DNA of 64,000 nucleotides from Neisseria arctica (GTDB lineage Bacteria > Pseudomonadota > Gammaproteobacteria > Burkholderiales > Neisseriaceae), in assembly GCF_022870905.1 (NCBI RefSeq), contig NZ_CP091510.1:2294001-2358000 (forward strand). The letters are read 5' to 3'. The position numbers were made by a program, and so were the translations under genes. The notes below the pieces were generated by a model. The model had not been told where the DNA came from. It saw only the letters and a program-made list of their open reading frames with translations, and did not search any database. This document shows, one piece after another, positions 63,531 to 64,000 of the stretch (the first letter of the stretch is position 1; each line of letters starts with the position of its first letter).

Positions 63531-64000
63531 ATGCCTATGAAAAAGATTTGTTTGGCTTCATATTTTGCAGGAACCGCTCATTTACTTGAACCATTCTTCA
63601 AAAAGCATATTAAAAATTCACCTGTTCTATTCATTCCCACTGCTTCAAATATTGAAGATTACAAAAACTATGTGTACGAAGCAGAACAAAAATGGCAAGA
63701 GATGGGTTATCAAATTGAAATTTTAGATATTGCCAATACGGATAAAGAAACCGCAGTTAATAAGCTTGAGCAAACTGATCTAGTATATATATCGGGTGGA
63801 AATACATTTTATTTATTACAAGAATTACAAAACAAAAATCTAATTGATATATTAAAGCGCCGTATTGAAGAGGGGATGGTTTACATTGGTGAATCGGCGG
63901 GAGCAATCTTGGCTGCCAAAAGCATCACTTATTCGGAATTAATGGATAATCGTGAACACGCTTCCCACTTACAATCAGACAACGGCTTGGATATTGTAGA
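63531..64000 (+). CDS. S51-like peptidase / class I glutamine amidotransferase-like protein (5' part)
   Basis: About 156 codons are visible; the 3' end is outside. The frame reads MPMKKICLASYFAGTAHLLE, then VLFIPTAS, VYISGGNTFYLLQELQNKN and YIGESAGAILAAKS. SGGNTFYLL and the nucleophile elbow GESAGA match the dipeptidase E (peptidase S51) family, where the serine in G-x-S-A-G is catalytic. AAGGA lies 5 bp before the ATG; a second ATG two codons later is possible. It is clearly more AT-rich than ftsX just upstream, which may reflect transfer. Confidence 0.78.
   Translation, partial: MPMKKICLASYFAGTAHLLEPFFKKHIKNSPVLFIPTASNIEDYKNYVYEAEQKWQEMGYQIEILDIANTDKETAVNKLEQTDLVYISGGNTFYLLQELQNKNLIDILKRRIEEGMVYIGESAGAILAAKSITYSELMDNREHASHLQSDNGLDIV

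Noticed and set aside
1..64000. tRNA, rRNA, tmRNA or other structural RNA genes
   Set aside because: I looked for T-loop signatures and CCA-adjacent cloverleaf patterns in the intergenic gaps and found none that held up; occasional GGTTCGA strings lie inside protein genes.

Overview
The window is chromosomal DNA from a member of the Neisseriaceae, most likely the genus Neisseria. Three things point there. Dozens of DNA uptake sequences (core GCCGTCTGAA) occur, many as inverted pairs that serve as terminators. The gene neighbourhoods are typical of the group: the str operon, minC-minD-minE-oxyR, amgK facing lptD-surA, cyaY/lptM-lysA, proC-yggS next to pilT-pilU, and ftsE-ftsX. The proteins read like close relatives of meningococcal ones. 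Both AG-type (AGGCCGTCTGAA) and AT-type (ATGCCGTCTGAA) uptake sequences are present and AG-type seems the commoner, so I do not name a species.

Layout. Positions 1-4095 hold the end of the str operon on the minus strand (rpsL, rpsG, fusA, 5' part of tuf) with a clear promoter at 4153-4182. Then come minCDE-oxyR (4480-7258), metE and its divergent regulator metR (7602-11392), ruvC, a PAP2 phosphatase with a glycosyltransferase, a Na+/H+ antiporter with slyX, tsaC, purD, lysS, aroG, orn, pgi, cyaY, lptM, lysA and mnmG. Next are amgK and the outer-membrane biogenesis pair lptD-surA (27886-32247).

Positions 32399-45182 are a defence island. It contains a short CRISPR array (4 repeats) and a complete type I-C operon on the minus strand, in the order cas3, cas5c, cas8c (with an internal cas11c start), cas7c, cas4, cas1, cas2. 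Two extra defence-type cargoes interrupt this operon. A Dam-family methyltransferase and AlwI-family restriction endonuclease pair sits between cas4 and cas1. A DUF262/DUF1524 gene, broken by a one-base frameshift near its 5' end, sits between cas3 and cas5c. The cargo genes are AT-rich and show no uptake sequence, whereas the cas genes carry six uptake-sequence cores inside their coding regions.

A second, larger array of the same type (17 repeats, 16 spacers, 53963-55783) lies about 21 kb from the first with no cas genes beside it. Its repeat differs from the first by compensatory stem changes. One of its spacers is split by an intact IS1016-like element with an 8-bp target duplication. At least two spacers look as if they target collagen-like phage tail-fibre genes.

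The rest is housekeeping: two M16 peptidases, dksA, yggT, proC, yggS, pilT, pilU, an MFS transporter, a LysR regulator facing a LysE exporter, phnA, a glycerate-type dehydrogenase, a DUF2061 protein, an FKBP isomerase, a BolA protein, ftsE and ftsX. A partial AT-rich S51-like peptidase gene runs off the right edge. I found no rRNA or tRNA gene.
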